A DNA stretch of 64,000 bases, from positions 1,426,001 to 1,490,000 of the forward strand of contig NZ_CP040174.1 of NCBI RefSeq assembly GCF_007858535.1, read 5' to 3'. The stretch comes from Arthrobacter sp. UKPF54-2. Its GTDB lineage: Bacteria > Actinomycetota > Actinomycetes > Actinomycetales > Micrococcaceae. This document shows positions 9,304 to 18,063 of this stretch, piece after piece. Position numbers and translations under genes: made by a program. The notes below the pieces were generated by a model. That model was not told the DNA's origin. It worked only from the letters and a program-made list of their open reading frames with translations, and made no database searches. The first letter of the stretch is position 1. Every line of letters begins with the position of its first letter.

Positions 9304-10910
9304 ACATCGCCAGCTTCGCCCCCCTCGCCGTCGTCCTCCCCATCCTCGGGGCCGCCCTGACCTTCCTCCTCATCCGGCATTCGAGGGCCCAGCGGACCGT
9401 GAGCATCGCGCTGCTGTCGCTGACCCTGCTGCTGGAATGCTGGCTGCTGGCCTCCGTCTGGGAGGGCGGCACGGCAGCGGTAAACATCGGCGGCTGGCTG
9501 CCGCCCTGGGGCATCGTGATGGTGGTGGACCAGTTCTCCTCGCTCATGCTGGTGGTGTCCTCGGCCGTCAGCCTCGCCGTGCTGGTCTACGCCACCGGCC
9601 AGGGCATGGCCGACGGGGACAGCGACGCCCCCGTGTCGATCTTCCACCCCACCTACCTGATCCTCGTCGCGGGCGTGTCCAACGCCTTCCTCTCCGGCGA
9701 TCTCTTCAATCTCTATGTGGGCTTCGAGATCCTGCTGACCGCCAGTTACGTGCTGATGACCCTCGGTGGGACGGGACCCAGGATCCGCGCCGGCGTGACC
9801 TACGTGGTGGTCTCGGTGGTCTCCTCCGTGCTCTTCCTGATCGCGATCGCCATGATCTACGGCGCCACCGGCACCATCAACATGGCGGACCTCGCCATCA
9901 AGCTCGCCGACCTGGACCAGGGGACCCGAAATCTCCTGCACGTGCTGCTGCTCGTGGCATTCGGCATCAAGGCCGCCGTGTTCCCGCTGAGTTTCTGGCT
10001 CCCCGACTCGTATCCGACGGCGCCGGCCCCGGTCACCGCCGTGTTCGCCGGGCTGCTCACCAAGGTGGGTGTCTACGCGATCGTCCGCACCGAGACCCTG
10101 CTTTTTCCCGGGGACACCTTCAATACCCCGCTAATGGTCGCGGCGCTGCTGACCATGGTGGTGGGCATCCTGGGCGCCCTGGCGCAGAGTGACATCAAAC
10201 GGTTGCTCTCCTTCACCCTGGTCAGCCATATCGGCTACATGGTGTTCGGTCTGGCCATGTCCTCGGTCGCGGGGCTCGGGGCTGCGGTGTTTTACGTGGC
10301 GCACCACATCACCATCCAGACCAGCCTGTTCCTTGTGACCGGCCTGATCGAGCGCCGCGCCGGGAGTTCCTCGGTGGACCGGATCGCCGGCCTGGCCAAA
10401 CTCTCGCCGCTGCTGGCCGTGCTGTTCTTTGTGCCGGCCATGAACCTGGCCGGCATCCCGCCGCTCTCCGGCTTCCTCGGCAAGCTGGGCCTGCTGCAGG
10501 CCGGTGTTGCCCTGGGGACCCCGCTGGCCTACGCCCTCGTGGCCGGCGGCGTGCTGACCAGCCTGCTGACCCTGCTGGCCGTCGCCAGAGTCTGGAACCG
10601 TGCGTTCTGGCGCGAGCCCGAGGACGCCGAACACCCGGATCCCGTGCTGCTCGCGGCCCCCGGGGACCAGGCCACCGGCGACCGCGCCGGCCAGCAGAAC
10701 GTGACCCTGCTGCCCCGCACCATGGTGGGCTCCACGCTTGCCCTGGTGCTGCTGGGGGTGGCGTTGACGGTCTTCGCCGGGCCGCTGTTCCGGGTCGCCG
10801 GGCAATCGGCCTCCGAGATGCTGGACCGGTCCTCCTACATCCAGGCCGTGCTGGGTGACGAGGCCCCGGTGCCGGTGATCGCGCAGCAGCGGCAGGAGGG
10901 GGCACCATGA
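9300..10910 (+). CDS. mrpD: Mrp Na+/H+ antiporter subunit D
   Basis: A 536-residue NuoM/NuoN-like proton-channel subunit starting at GTG, which overlaps the mrpC stop. Seen: about 14 hydrophobic segments, with NLYVGFEILLTASYVLMTLG, FGIKAAVFPLSFWLPDSYP and AVFAGLLTKVGVYAIVRTE carrying the conserved Glu, Lys and Pro residues of this family. It works in the membrane complex with MrpA to exchange Na+ for H+, giving alkaline and salt tolerance. Confidence 0.94.
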   Translation: MNIASFAPLAVVLPILGAALTFLLIRHSRAQRTVSIALLSLTLLLECWLLASVWEGGTAAVNIGGWLPPWGIVMVVDQFSSLMLVVSSAVSLAVLVYATGQGMADGDSDAPVSIFHPTYLILVAGVSNAFLSGDLFNLYVGFEILLTASYVLMTLGGTGPRIRAGVTYVVVSVVSSVLFLIAIAMIYGATGTINMADLAIKLADLDQGTRNLLHVLLLVAFGIKAAVFPLSFWLPDSYPTAPAPVTAVFAGLLTKVGVYAIVRTETLLFPGDTFNTPLMVAALLTMVVGILGALAQSDIKRLLSFTLVSHIGYMVFGLAMSSVAGLGAAVFYVAHHITIQTSLFLVTGLIERRAGSSSVDRIAGLAKLSPLLAVLFFVPAMNLAGIPPLSGFLGKLGLLQAGVALGTPLAYALVAGGVLTSLLTLLAVARVWNRAFWREPEDAEHPDPVLLAAPGDQATGDRAGQQNVTLLPRTMVGSTLALVLLGVALTVFAGPLFRVAGQSASEMLDRSSYIQAVLGDEAPVPVIAQQRQEGAP

Positions 10911-11452
10911 CGCGCAAGCGGGTCTCGCTGCGCCAGGAGCTGCCACTGCTGGTCTGGCTCGTCATCGTCTGGGGCGCCCTCTGGCAGGACTTCAGTGCCG
11001 GCAACCTGCTTTTCGGCGCCCTGATCGCCGTCGTGGTGGCGCGGGTGTTCTACCTGCCCCCGGTGGAACTGGGCGGCCGCTTCAACGTGCTGCGTGCCGT
11101 GCCGTTCGCCCTGGTGTTCCTTGCCAAGGTGGTGGCGGCCAGCTTCCAGGTCCTGTTCCTGGCCCTGGCCCGGGGCCCGCGGGTGATCAGCGCCGTCGTC
11201 GCTGTCCCGCTCCGGAGCCACTCCGACCTGCTGGTGACCGCCACCGGGCATGTCATCTCACTGATCCCGGGGTCGCTGGTGGTGGAGGTGGACCGGTCGA
11301 CGTCCACGCTGTACATCCACGGCATCAACGTCCGCGACGCCGAGGATGCCGCCAAGGTCCGCAAGGAAGTCCGCGACACGGAGGCCGGTCTGATCCGGAT
11401 CATGGGCACCAAGGCCGAACTCTCCGCCCTGAAACAGGAGGTGGGCGCATGA
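10907..11452 (+). CDS. mrpE: Mrp Na+/H+ antiporter subunit E
   Basis: A 181-residue MnhE-family subunit. Two N-terminal hydrophobic stretches (LPLLVWLVIVWGALW and NLLFGALIAVVVARVFYLP) precede a third near AVPFALVFLAKVV. A soluble C-terminal region contains SLIPGSLVVEVDRSTSTLYIH, the family signature. The ATG overlaps the mrpD stop by 4 bp. Confidence 0.92.
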   Translation: MTRKRVSLRQELPLLVWLVIVWGALWQDFSAGNLLFGALIAVVVARVFYLPPVELGGRFNVLRAVPFALVFLAKVVAASFQVLFLALARGPRVISAVVAVPLRSHSDLLVTATGHVISLIPGSLVVEVDRSTSTLYIHGINVRDAEDAAKVRKEVRDTEAGLIRIMGTKAELSALKQEVGA

Positions 11453-11727
11453 TGCCCCTGGTCCTGGCCATTACCGCCGTCGTGCTGTCCCTCGCCGCCG
11501 GCGGGGCGATCATCCGCATCGCGCGCGGACCCTCGCTCCTGGACCGGGTGCTCGCCGCCGACGTGCTGCTCGCCATCCTCGGCGCGGCGCTGTGCATCGA
11601 CATGGCCGTGAACCGGCACCTGAACAACCTGATGCTCCTGGTGGCCATCTCGATCATCGGCTTTGTGGGCTCGGTGACGGTGGCCCGTTTTGTGGCGGAC
11701 CGGAGGAAGCAGCCCAATGAATCCTGA
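11449..11727 (+). CDS. mrpF: Mrp Na+/H+ antiporter subunit F
   Basis: A 92-residue subunit with three transmembrane helices. The conserved IRIARGPSLLDRVLAADVL motif between helices one and two marks the MnhF family. It overlaps mrpE by 4 bp and mrpG by 11 bp. Confidence 0.93.
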   Translation: MMPLVLAITAVVLSLAAGGAIIRIARGPSLLDRVLAADVLLAILGAALCIDMAVNRHLNNLMLLVAISIIGFVGSVTVARFVADRRKQPNES

Positions 11728-12115
11728 GACGTTCCCCGCCGACGCCGTGATCGACGCCGTCTCGGCCGTGTTTATGGTGCTCGGGGCGGTGATGTCCCTC
11801 GGCGCGGCGATCGGCCTGCTGCGATTCCCGGACCTGATGAGCCGGATGCACGCCGCGACCAAGCCGCAGGTGCTGGGGCTGTTCCTGCTGCTCTGCGCCG
11901 TGGGGCTGCAGCTGCGCACCTGGTGGGTGTGGCCGGTGCTGGTGGTGGCGTGGATCTTCCAGCTGCTGACGGTGCCGGTCTCGGCCCACATGGTGGGACG
12001 GGCCGGCTACCGCACCAAACACCTGCACCCGGAGCTGCTCAGCGCGGACGAGCTGGAGGCCGTGGTGCAGCAGGCGGCCGGGAAGAGCGGGTTCACCGAC
12101 GACGACGTCGAGTGA
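11717..12115 (+). CDS. mrpG: Mrp Na+/H+ antiporter subunit G
   Basis: A 132-residue MnhG-family subunit. I chose ATG at 11717 (MNPETFPAD), which has GGAGG at 11702-11706 inside the end of mrpF; an in-frame start at 11690 is less likely. Seen: FMVLGAVMSLGAAIGLLRFPDLMSRMHAATKPQVLGL, split here over helices one and two, which is the family hallmark, then a third helix and a charged tail. It is the last gene of the operon. Confidence 0.93.
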   Translation: MNPETFPADAVIDAVSAVFMVLGAVMSLGAAIGLLRFPDLMSRMHAATKPQVLGLFLLLCAVGLQLRTWWVWPVLVVAWIFQLLTVPVSAHMVGRAGYRTKHLHPELLSADELEAVVQQAAGKSGFTDDDVE

Positions 12116-12152
12116 CGCCGCCGCCGGGACACGCGGCTCTCTACGAGGCGGC

Positions 12153-12416
12153 TTAGACCAGATCCTGGGTCTTCGCGAAGCGGGTGATCGCGCGCTGCGT
12201 GCCGCGGTTGGCGAGGACCTGGATGATGGCGCTGACCGAGGCCGAAATCAGGGCGAAGGTCAGGGCCTGGCGCAGCGTGGTGGGAACGTCGTCGTCGTGG
12301 CCCTTGGGCGGCTTGTTGCCGGTGGTCTTTTCCCAGACGGTGTCAACCACCTTGGTGCCGACGAAACCGGCGACGAGGCTGATGCCGGTGCCAAGCAGTT
12401 TGATGAAGATGTTCAT
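12153..12416 (-). CDS. DUF4235 small membrane protein
   Basis: An 87-residue protein. An N-terminal hydrophobic helix (FIKLLGTGISLVAGFVGTKV) is followed by a short charged segment with GNKPPKG, then a second helix (ALTFALISASVSAIIQVLA) and a basic tail. This pattern is the DUF4235 family, common in Actinobacteria and of unknown function. It is convergent with mrpG. Confidence 0.8.
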   Translation of the reverse strand: MNIFIKLLGTGISLVAGFVGTKVVDTVWEKTTGNKPPKGHDDDVPTTLRQALTFALISASVSAIIQVLANRGTQRAITRFAKTQDLV

Positions 12417-12457
12417 GCGTCGTACTCCTTGCGGGAGGGAACAGGGCTTCCCCTAGC

Positions 12458-13006
12458 CTAGCCTCCCCTGGCGCCCCGGCCGCCGAGGAATTCGGTCAGG
12501 GCCTCGACCACCAGCTCGTGGTCGGCCTTCTGCGGCAGCCCCGAGACCGTGACCGTGCCCACCGCCCCGGTTCCGCGCAGGTAGATGGGGAACGAGCCTC
12601 CGTGGGCGGCGAACTCCTGCTGGTCGAACCAGGCGTTGTCCTCGATCCTGCGCCCGGCAGCCCGGGCACGCAGGCCCACCAGCAGCGACGGGACCTCATA
12701 CCGCGAGGCCGTGCGCTGCTTGGCCCTGATCCAGCGCTCGTTGTCAGGGGTGGCGCCCTCGAGGGCCGCGTGGAAGAGCACCTGCTCACCCTTGGTGATG
12801 TCGATGGCGATGGGGTGGGAACGCTGCCGGCCGAGTTCCACCAGCAGGAACCCGAGCTCAAGCGCGTCATCCTTGCTGAAGGATTCGAACTGCAGTTCGT
12901 CGATTTCCGTCAGGATCCGGCCGATGAGCGCGGCCAGGGCTCCCGGCGGCTGCGGATCCGCGGAGTCCGGGTCGTAGTCGGGGGAAGGCGCTGGTGCGTC
13001 GCTCAT
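12458..13006 (-). CDS. UPF0303 / heme-degrading-domain (GlcG/HbpS-like) protein
   Basis: A 182-residue cytoplasmic protein. After a Pro/Asp-rich 25-residue leader comes the HbpS/GlcG-like domain: ALELGFLLVELGRQRSHPIA, IDITKGEQVLFHAALEG, AFDQQEF-like and GGSFPIYLRGTGAVGTVTVS. This is the UPF0303 family, described in databases as heme-degrading domain proteins. The biochemical role is not established. It lies divergently next to the TPP riboswitch unit but shows no functional link to it. Confidence 0.8.
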   Translation of the reverse strand: MSDAPAPSPDYDPDSADPQPPGALAALIGRILTEIDELQFESFSKDDALELGFLLVELGRQRSHPIAIDITKGEQVLFHAALEGATPDNERWIRAKQRTASRYEVPSLLVGLRARAAGRRIEDNAWFDQQEFAAHGGSFPIYLRGTGAVGTVTVSGLPQKADHELVVEALTEFLGGRGARGG

Positions 13007-13090
13007 GGGACTCAGCTTCCGTTACGTTCTGCCGCTGCGCAAGCCTTACCGGGTGTAAACTGGCCCAGCCCACAAGGGCGATTTTAAATA

Positions 13091-13212
13091 CGACAGGGGA
13101 GCGCCGCCGTCGGCAATCCGGAGCAGTCCGGGGATCCACAGGTGGGCGCTGAGAGTGCGGACAGCCGCAGACCCTCGAACCTGATCCGGTTAGTACCGGC
13201 GCAAGGGAGTCG
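13091..13212 (+). promoter_or_regulatory. TPP riboswitch (thi box)
   Basis: The conserved thi-box blocks are all present in order: GGGGAGC at 13097, GCTGAGAGTGCGG at 13148, then ACCCTCGAACCTGATCCGG at 13171 and TAGTACCGGCGCAAGGGAG through 13209. CGAC at 13091 and GTCG at 13209 can form P1. The P3 arm is extended by a G/C-rich hairpin. It lies about 80 nt ahead of ykoE and should turn the transporter off when thiamine pyrophosphate is abundant. Confidence 0.93.
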
Positions 13213-13268
13213 AGTTCTCAGGGTGCCCGGCACCACGGCGGAAGCCGCGCTCAGCCGGACCACCCTCC

Positions 13269-13287
13269 CCTCCTGTACCTCAGGAGG
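13269..13287 (+). promoter_or_regulatory. Hairpin enclosing the ykoE ribosome binding site
   Basis: CCTCCTG (13269-13275) and CAGGAGG (13281-13287) form a perfect 7-bp stem over a 5-nt loop. The right arm is the Shine-Dalgarno sequence, five bases before the ATG at 13293. The likely role is the expression platform of the TPP riboswitch: ribosome access is blocked when the hairpin forms. GGGAG at the 3' end of the riboswitch could compete for the CTCCC at 13265-13269. Confidence 0.75.
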
Positions 13288-13292
13288 ACGAT

Positions 13293-13925
13293 ATGACTGA
13301 TATTTCTGCGAAGCAGACACTGGCCACCGGCAAATACCACTGGCGTGTGGTCGACATTGTGCTGGCAGCGTTGATCGCCGTTGCCGGCGGCGTGATCTTC
13401 TGGGCCTGGTCCCAGGGCTCCAACCTCGTAGCCGTGCCGCTCAACGCGGTCTACCCGCCGCTGACCGGGCTCTACGCCGGCGGCTGGATGATCCCGGCGG
13501 TGCTCGGCATGCTGGTCATCCGCAAGCCGGGGGCCGCGCTGTTCTGCGAGACCGTGGCCGCCACGGGCGAGCTGATCATGGGCTCGCAGTACGGCGCGTC
13601 CGTGCTGTTCTCCGGCTTCGTCCAGGGCCTCGGCGCTGAACTGATCTTCGCCGCCTTCCTCTACAAGCGGTTCAACCTGCCGGTGTCCCTGCTGGCCGGC
13701 GCCGGCGCGGGCCTGTTCTGCGGCCTCAACGACTCCTTCCTGCCCTGGGGCTGGAACATCGCCTACGAGGCCGGTGACAAGGCCGCCTACATCGTCTTCT
13801 GCGCCGTCTCCGGTGCCGTGATCGCCGGCGGACTGTCCTGGCTGGCCACCCGCGGGCTCGCCAAGACCGGGGTGCTCGCCTCGTTCGCGTCCCGCAAGGC
13901 GGCATCGGAACCCGTGTTCTCCTGA
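13293..13925 (+). CDS. ykoE: ECF transporter substrate-binding component YkoE (thiamine precursor uptake)
   Basis: A 210-residue membrane S component. Six hydrophobic segments and family motifs are visible, including LYAGGWMIPAVLGMLVIRKPG and ATGELIMGSQYG. YkoE binds a thiamine-related compound, believed to be hydroxymethylpyrimidine, and docks on the YkoD/YkoC energy module encoded next. The riboswitch and the sequestered ribosome site directly upstream support the substrate assignment. Confidence 0.9.
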   Translation: MTDISAKQTLATGKYHWRVVDIVLAALIAVAGGVIFWAWSQGSNLVAVPLNAVYPPLTGLYAGGWMIPAVLGMLVIRKPGAALFCETVAATGELIMGSQYGASVLFSGFVQGLGAELIFAAFLYKRFNLPVSLLAGAGAGLFCGLNDSFLPWGWNIAYEAGDKAAYIVFCAVSGAVIAGGLSWLATRGLAKTGVLASFASRKAASEPVFS

Positions 13926-13938
13926 TGCCCGCACACGC

Positions 13939-15549
13939 ATGACATCCCTCGACGCCGGCCGCCCAGCCGCGGTCACCGCCCGCGGCTGGGGCTGGCGGCA
14001 CGCCGGCCGGCCCCGGCCCGCCGTCAGCGGACTGGACCTGGAGATCCGCCCGGGAGAGCGTGTGCTGCTGCTGGGCCCCTCCGGCGCCGGCAAGTCCACG
14101 CTGCTGTACGCCCTGGCCGGGGTGCTGGGGGAGGGGCCCGGCCCGTCCGCAGCCGCTTCCGCCGACGCGGACGACGCCGACGAGACCGGCAGCCTGCTGA
14201 TCGACGGTGTCCCGCCCCGGGCCGCGCGCGGACGGGCCGGCCTGGTGCAGCAGGACCCGGAAACCCAGGTGGTGCTCTCCCGGGTCGGCGACGACGTCGC
14301 CTTCGGGGCCGAGAACCTTGCCGTTCCCCCGGCGGAGATCTGGCGGCGGGTGGCGGAAGCGCTCGACGACGTCGGGCTCGGCGGGCTTCCGTTGGAGCAC
14401 CCGACGTCGGCGCTCTCCGGCGGCCAGAAACAGCGGCTGGCGCTCGCCGGCATCCTCGCGATGAGGCCCGGGCTGCTGCTGCTGGACGAACCCACCGCCA
14501 ACCTCGACCCCGCCGGTGTCCTGGAGGTCCGCGACGCCGTGGGGCGCTGCCTGGACAAGACCGGGGCCACGCTGGTGGTGGTGGAACACCGCGTCGCCGT
14601 CTGGAAAGACCTCGTGGACCGCATCGTTGTGCTGCAGCCGGGGTCCGCCGCGGACTCCGCCGTGCTCTTGGACGGGCCGCCCGACCAGGTCCTGGAGCAG
14701 GCGCGGGACCTGCTCATCGCCGCCGGCGTCTGGGTGCCCGGCCACGTCCCGGCCACGCGGGCGCGCAGCGCGGGCACCCGCGGTGGCGGCCCGGCGGGCT
14801 CAAATGCCGGGCAGCTGCTGCTCGCCGCCGAGAAACTGGCCGTCTCCCGCGAACGGCCCCGCCGCGCCGGCCTGCGCGGGGGCTTCCGGACCGTCCCGCC
14901 GCAACCGGTGCAGTCCGGGATCACGGCCCAGGTCCGGGCCGGGCAGGCCCTGACCATCACCGGCCCCAACGGCTCAGGCAAATCGACGTTCGCCCTGACC
15001 CTGGCCGGGCTGCTGGCGCCGGTTGCGGGGGCCGTCTCCGCCACCACCGGGCTGAGCGCCGGCGCCGGCATTGATCCGTACAAGTGGAAGGCCCAGCAAC
15101 TGATCGCCAGGATCGGCACGGTGTTCCAGGAACCCGAGCACCAGTTCGTCACCGGCCGGGTGCTGGACGAACTGATGTTCGGCCCCCGCCATCTGGGCCG
15201 CGGCGAAGAGCGGGTGGACGAACTGCTGGAGCGCCTGCGGCTGCGCGACCTCGTGGACGCCAACCCCTACACGCTCTCCGGTGGCGAAAAACGTCGGCTC
15301 TCGGTGGCCACCGTGCTCGCCGCGCACCCGCAGGTGCTGGTGCTGGACGAACCCACCTTCGGCCAGGACGCCAACACGTGGGCCGAGCTGGCCTCCTTTC
15401 TTTCCGAGCTGCTCGACGCCGGCACGGCCGTGGTCTCCGTGACCCACGACGCCGAATTCAGCCAGGTCCTTGGCGGCGCCGAACTCGCCCTCGGCGCCCC
15501 GCAGCCCGGACTGCCCGGCCGGGCGGCCCCGGGGGTGGCTGCGCCGTGA
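13939..15549 (+). CDS. ykoD: ECF transporter double ATPase YkoD
   Basis: A 536-residue protein carrying two ABC ATPase domains in tandem. Domain one: Walker A GPSGAGKST near residue 52, Q-loop LVQQDPE, signature LSGGQKQR near 158, Walker B LLLLDEPTANLD. Domain two: Walker A GPNGSGKST near 348, FQEPEHQFV, signature LSGGEKRR, Walker B VLVLDEPTFGQD. It powers the transporter with YkoC and YkoE. It starts 13 bp after ykoE and overlaps ykoC. Confidence 0.93.
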   Translation: MTSLDAGRPAAVTARGWGWRHAGRPRPAVSGLDLEIRPGERVLLLGPSGAGKSTLLYALAGVLGEGPGPSAAASADADDADETGSLLIDGVPPRAARGRAGLVQQDPETQVVLSRVGDDVAFGAENLAVPPAEIWRRVAEALDDVGLGGLPLEHPTSALSGGQKQRLALAGILAMRPGLLLLDEPTANLDPAGVLEVRDAVGRCLDKTGATLVVVEHRVAVWKDLVDRIVVLQPGSAADSAVLLDGPPDQVLEQARDLLIAAGVWVPGHVPATRARSAGTRGGGPAGSNAGQLLLAAEKLAVSRERPRRAGLRGGFRTVPPQPVQSGITAQVRAGQALTITGPNGSGKSTFALTLAGLLAPVAGAVSATTGLSAGAGIDPYKWKAQQLIARIGTVFQEPEHQFVTGRVLDELMFGPRHLGRGEERVDELLERLRLRDLVDANPYTLSGGEKRRLSVATVLAAHPQVLVLDEPTFGQDANTWAELASFLSELLDAGTAVVSVTHDAEFSQVLGGAELALGAPQPGLPGRAAPGVAAP

Positions 15550-16349
15550 GGGACACCCTGACCCTGCGCGGCAACCAGGCCCTGCTCACCCGCGCCAACC
15601 CGCTGGCCAAGTTCTCCGGCGTCCTGCTCATCACCGTGGCGCTGGCGCTGTCCATCGACTGGGTCTCCGCGTCCCTGGCGCTCGCCTTCGAGCTCCTGCT
15701 GTTCCCGCTCGCCGGGCTGACGCTGGCCCTGCTCTGGCAGCGCGGCTGGCCGCTGATCCTCGCCGCGGCCGTGGGCGGCTGGAGCACCGCGATCCTGGCG
15801 GCAGACCACGGGCGGACACTGCTCGACGTCGGCGTCTGGTCCATCAGCGAGGGTTCACTGCAGCTCGGGATCGGGTTCCTGCTGCGCGGCCTCGCGATCG
15901 CCCTGCCCGCCGTCCTGCTGATGAGCTGCACGGACCCGACAGATTTGGCCGACGCCCTGGCGCAGCAGGCGAAACTGCCGCACCGCTTTGTCTTGGGCAC
16001 CCTGGCCGCGCTGCGGCTGGTGGGGCTGATGGCCGAGGAATGGCAGACCATCGGCATGGCCCGCCGCGCCCGCGGGGTGGGCTCGCACGGAAACCCCGTG
16101 CAGCGGCTGAAGGCCACGCTGGGGCAGAGCTTCGGGCTGCTGGTCCAAGCGGTCCGCCGCGCCTCCCGGCTCGCGGTGACCATGGAAGCGCGGGGTTTCG
16201 GCGGCGCACAGCGGACCTGGGCGCGGAAGGCGACGTTCAGCCGGCTGGACGTCTGGGTGCTGCTCGGGGGCGTGCTGATCGCCGCCGCCGCGGTGGCCAC
16301 GGCGATCGCGGCCGGCACCTGGAACATGGTGTTCCTGGGTCAGCAGTAG
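15546..16349 (+). CDS. ykoC: ECF transporter transmembrane component YkoC (CbiQ family)
   Basis: A 267-residue T component. The GTG start at 15546 shares GTGA with the ykoD stop. Seen: six hydrophobic segments, and the CbiQ-type coupling motifs ARRARGVGSH near residue 178 and VTMEARGFGG near 214, whose ARG cores contact the two ATPases. It completes the TPP-regulated ykoEDC operon. Confidence 0.92.
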   Translation: MRDTLTLRGNQALLTRANPLAKFSGVLLITVALALSIDWVSASLALAFELLLFPLAGLTLALLWQRGWPLILAAAVGGWSTAILAADHGRTLLDVGVWSISEGSLQLGIGFLLRGLAIALPAVLLMSCTDPTDLADALAQQAKLPHRFVLGTLAALRLVGLMAEEWQTIGMARRARGVGSHGNPVQRLKATLGQSFGLLVQAVRRASRLAVTMEARGFGGAQRTWARKATFSRLDVWVLLGGVLIAAAAVATAIAAGTWNMVFLGQQ

Positions 16350-16476
16350 CCGCCCGGCCGGCCCCGGATCCGGGCATGGGAGTCGATATATCGCACGAGG
16401 TGAATATTTTGTGAGATTGACTGCTATTCGCGCGGCCAGAAGAGGTCCAATAGCTCATCCGTGATATTTGTTGGAT

Positions 16477-18000
16477 ATGACTCAACAGACTGCAGAATAC
16501 GTTGGCGCCGTGCTCCGGGATGCCCGCGGCGAGAAAGGCTGGACCCAGGGACAGCTCGCCGCCGAGCTGGGAACCAGCCAGAGCGCCATCGCCCGGATGG
16601 AGCAGGGCAAGCAGAACCTGAGCCTGAAAATGATCCAGCGGCTCGAATCGATCTTCGGCCGCACCATCGTCAAGGTGGGCCGGCCCGCCATGACGCACCT
16701 CCGGGTGGAGGGCGGCCGCACGCTCTCCGGTGCCGTGGACGTGAACAGCAGCAAAAACGCCGGCGTCGCGCTGCTCTGCGCCAGCCTGATCAACCGCGGC
16801 ACCACGGTGCTGCGCCGGCTGGCCCGGATCGAGGAGGTCAACCGGATCGTCGAGGTCCTGACCAGCATCGGCGTCGAATGCACCTGGCTCAACGCCAACG
16901 ACCTGCAGATCCGCCGCCCGGCCGTGCTGGACCTGGACTCGATGGACGTCGAGGCGGCCCGCCGCACCCGGAGCGTCATCATGCTCCTGGGCCCGCTGCT
17001 CGATGAGTCCACCGAATACCGGCTGCCCTACGCCGGCGGCTGCGACCTCGGCACCCGTACCGTGGAGCCGCACATGCAGGCCCTGCGCCAGTTCGGCCTC
17101 AGCGTGGACGCGAAATCGGGCTTCTACAGCGTGCAGGCGCCGCCCTCGGACGGCCACGACCGCTCCTTCGTGCTGAGCGAACGCGGCGACACCGTCACCG
17201 AGAACGCCATCATGGCCGCCGCCCACCGCCGCGGCACCACGATCATCCGCAACGCCAGCCCGAACTACATGGTCCAGGACCTCTGCTTCTACCTGCAGAT
17301 GCTGGGCGTGGAGATCGACGGCGTGGGCACCACCACGCTGAAGATCGTCGGCCGCCCGTCGATCGAGGCCGACATCGAGTACTTCCCGTCGGAGGACCCG
17401 ATCGAGGCGATGAGCCTGATCACCGCCGGCATCGTGACCAACTCCGAGGTCACCATCCGCCGGGTCCCGATCGAGTTCATGGAGATCGAACTCGCGACGC
17501 TCGAGCAGATGGGCCAGCGGCTGGAGGTGTCCGCCGAATACGTCGCCCGGAACGGCCGCACCCGGCTGGTGGACGTCACCACCCAGCCCTCGGAGCTGCG
17601 GGCGCCGGAGGACAAGATCCACCCGATGCCCTTCCCCGGGCTGAACATCGACAACCTGCCGTTCTTCGCCGTGATCGCCGCCAACGCCCACGGCCAGACC
17701 ATGATCCACGACTGGGTCTACGAGAACCGGGCCATCTACCTGACCGAGCTGAACAAGCTCGGCGCCCAGGTCCAGCTCCTGGATCCGCACCGGATCTACG
17801 TCAACGGGCCCACCAAGTGGCGGGCCGCCGAGGTAGGCTGCCCGCCGGCCCTCCGCCCGGCGGCCTGCCTGCTGCTGGCCATGCTGGCGGCCCGCGGCGT
17901 GTCCGAGCTGCGCAACATCTACGTGATCGAGCGCGGCTATGAGGACCTGGCCGAACGGCTCAACACGATCGGCGCCAAGATCGAGTACTTCCAGGACTGA
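16477..18000 (+). CDS. HTH-MurA fusion: UDP-GlcNAc 1-carboxyvinyltransferase paralogue
   Basis: A 507-residue protein. Residues 5-62 form an XRE-type helix-turn-helix (GWTQGQLAAELGTSQSAIAR, then MEQGKQNLSLKMIQRLES). Residues 74-507 are a complete EPSP/MurA-type domain: Lys93-Asn94 in VNSSKNAGVALL, a cysteine at residue 189 (YAGGCDLGTRTVEPHM) at the place of the MurA catalytic Cys, and FPGLNIDNLPFF near 385. MurA transfers enolpyruvate to UDP-GlcNAc in the first committed step of peptidoglycan synthesis. I chose ATG at 16477; it has no good Shine-Dalgarno, so the mRNA may be leaderless. Whether it is catalytic, DNA-binding or both is unknown. Confidence 0.85.
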   Translation: MTQQTAEYVGAVLRDARGEKGWTQGQLAAELGTSQSAIARMEQGKQNLSLKMIQRLESIFGRTIVKVGRPAMTHLRVEGGRTLSGAVDVNSSKNAGVALLCASLINRGTTVLRRLARIEEVNRIVEVLTSIGVECTWLNANDLQIRRPAVLDLDSMDVEAARRTRSVIMLLGPLLDESTEYRLPYAGGCDLGTRTVEPHMQALRQFGLSVDAKSGFYSVQAPPSDGHDRSFVLSERGDTVTENAIMAAAHRRGTTIIRNASPNYMVQDLCFYLQMLGVEIDGVGTTTLKIVGRPSIEADIEYFPSEDPIEAMSLITAGIVTNSEVTIRRVPIEFMEIELATLEQMGQRLEVSAEYVARNGRTRLVDVTTQPSELRAPEDKIHPMPFPGLNIDNLPFFAVIAANAHGQTMIHDWVYENRAIYLTELNKLGAQVQLLDPHRIYVNGPTKWRAAEVGCPPALRPAACLLLAMLAARGVSELRNIYVIERGYEDLAERLNTIGAKIEYFQD

Positions 18001-18063
18001 ACTCTCTGATGCCCGGCCGTTGGGGGTAGCGCGACGGGGGAGGTGCTGGCGGACAATGGTTCC

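Noticed and set aside
16417..16476. Promoter TTGACT ahead of the HTH-MurA gene
   Set aside because: TTGACT occurs at 16417 but no credible -10 lies at the right distance.
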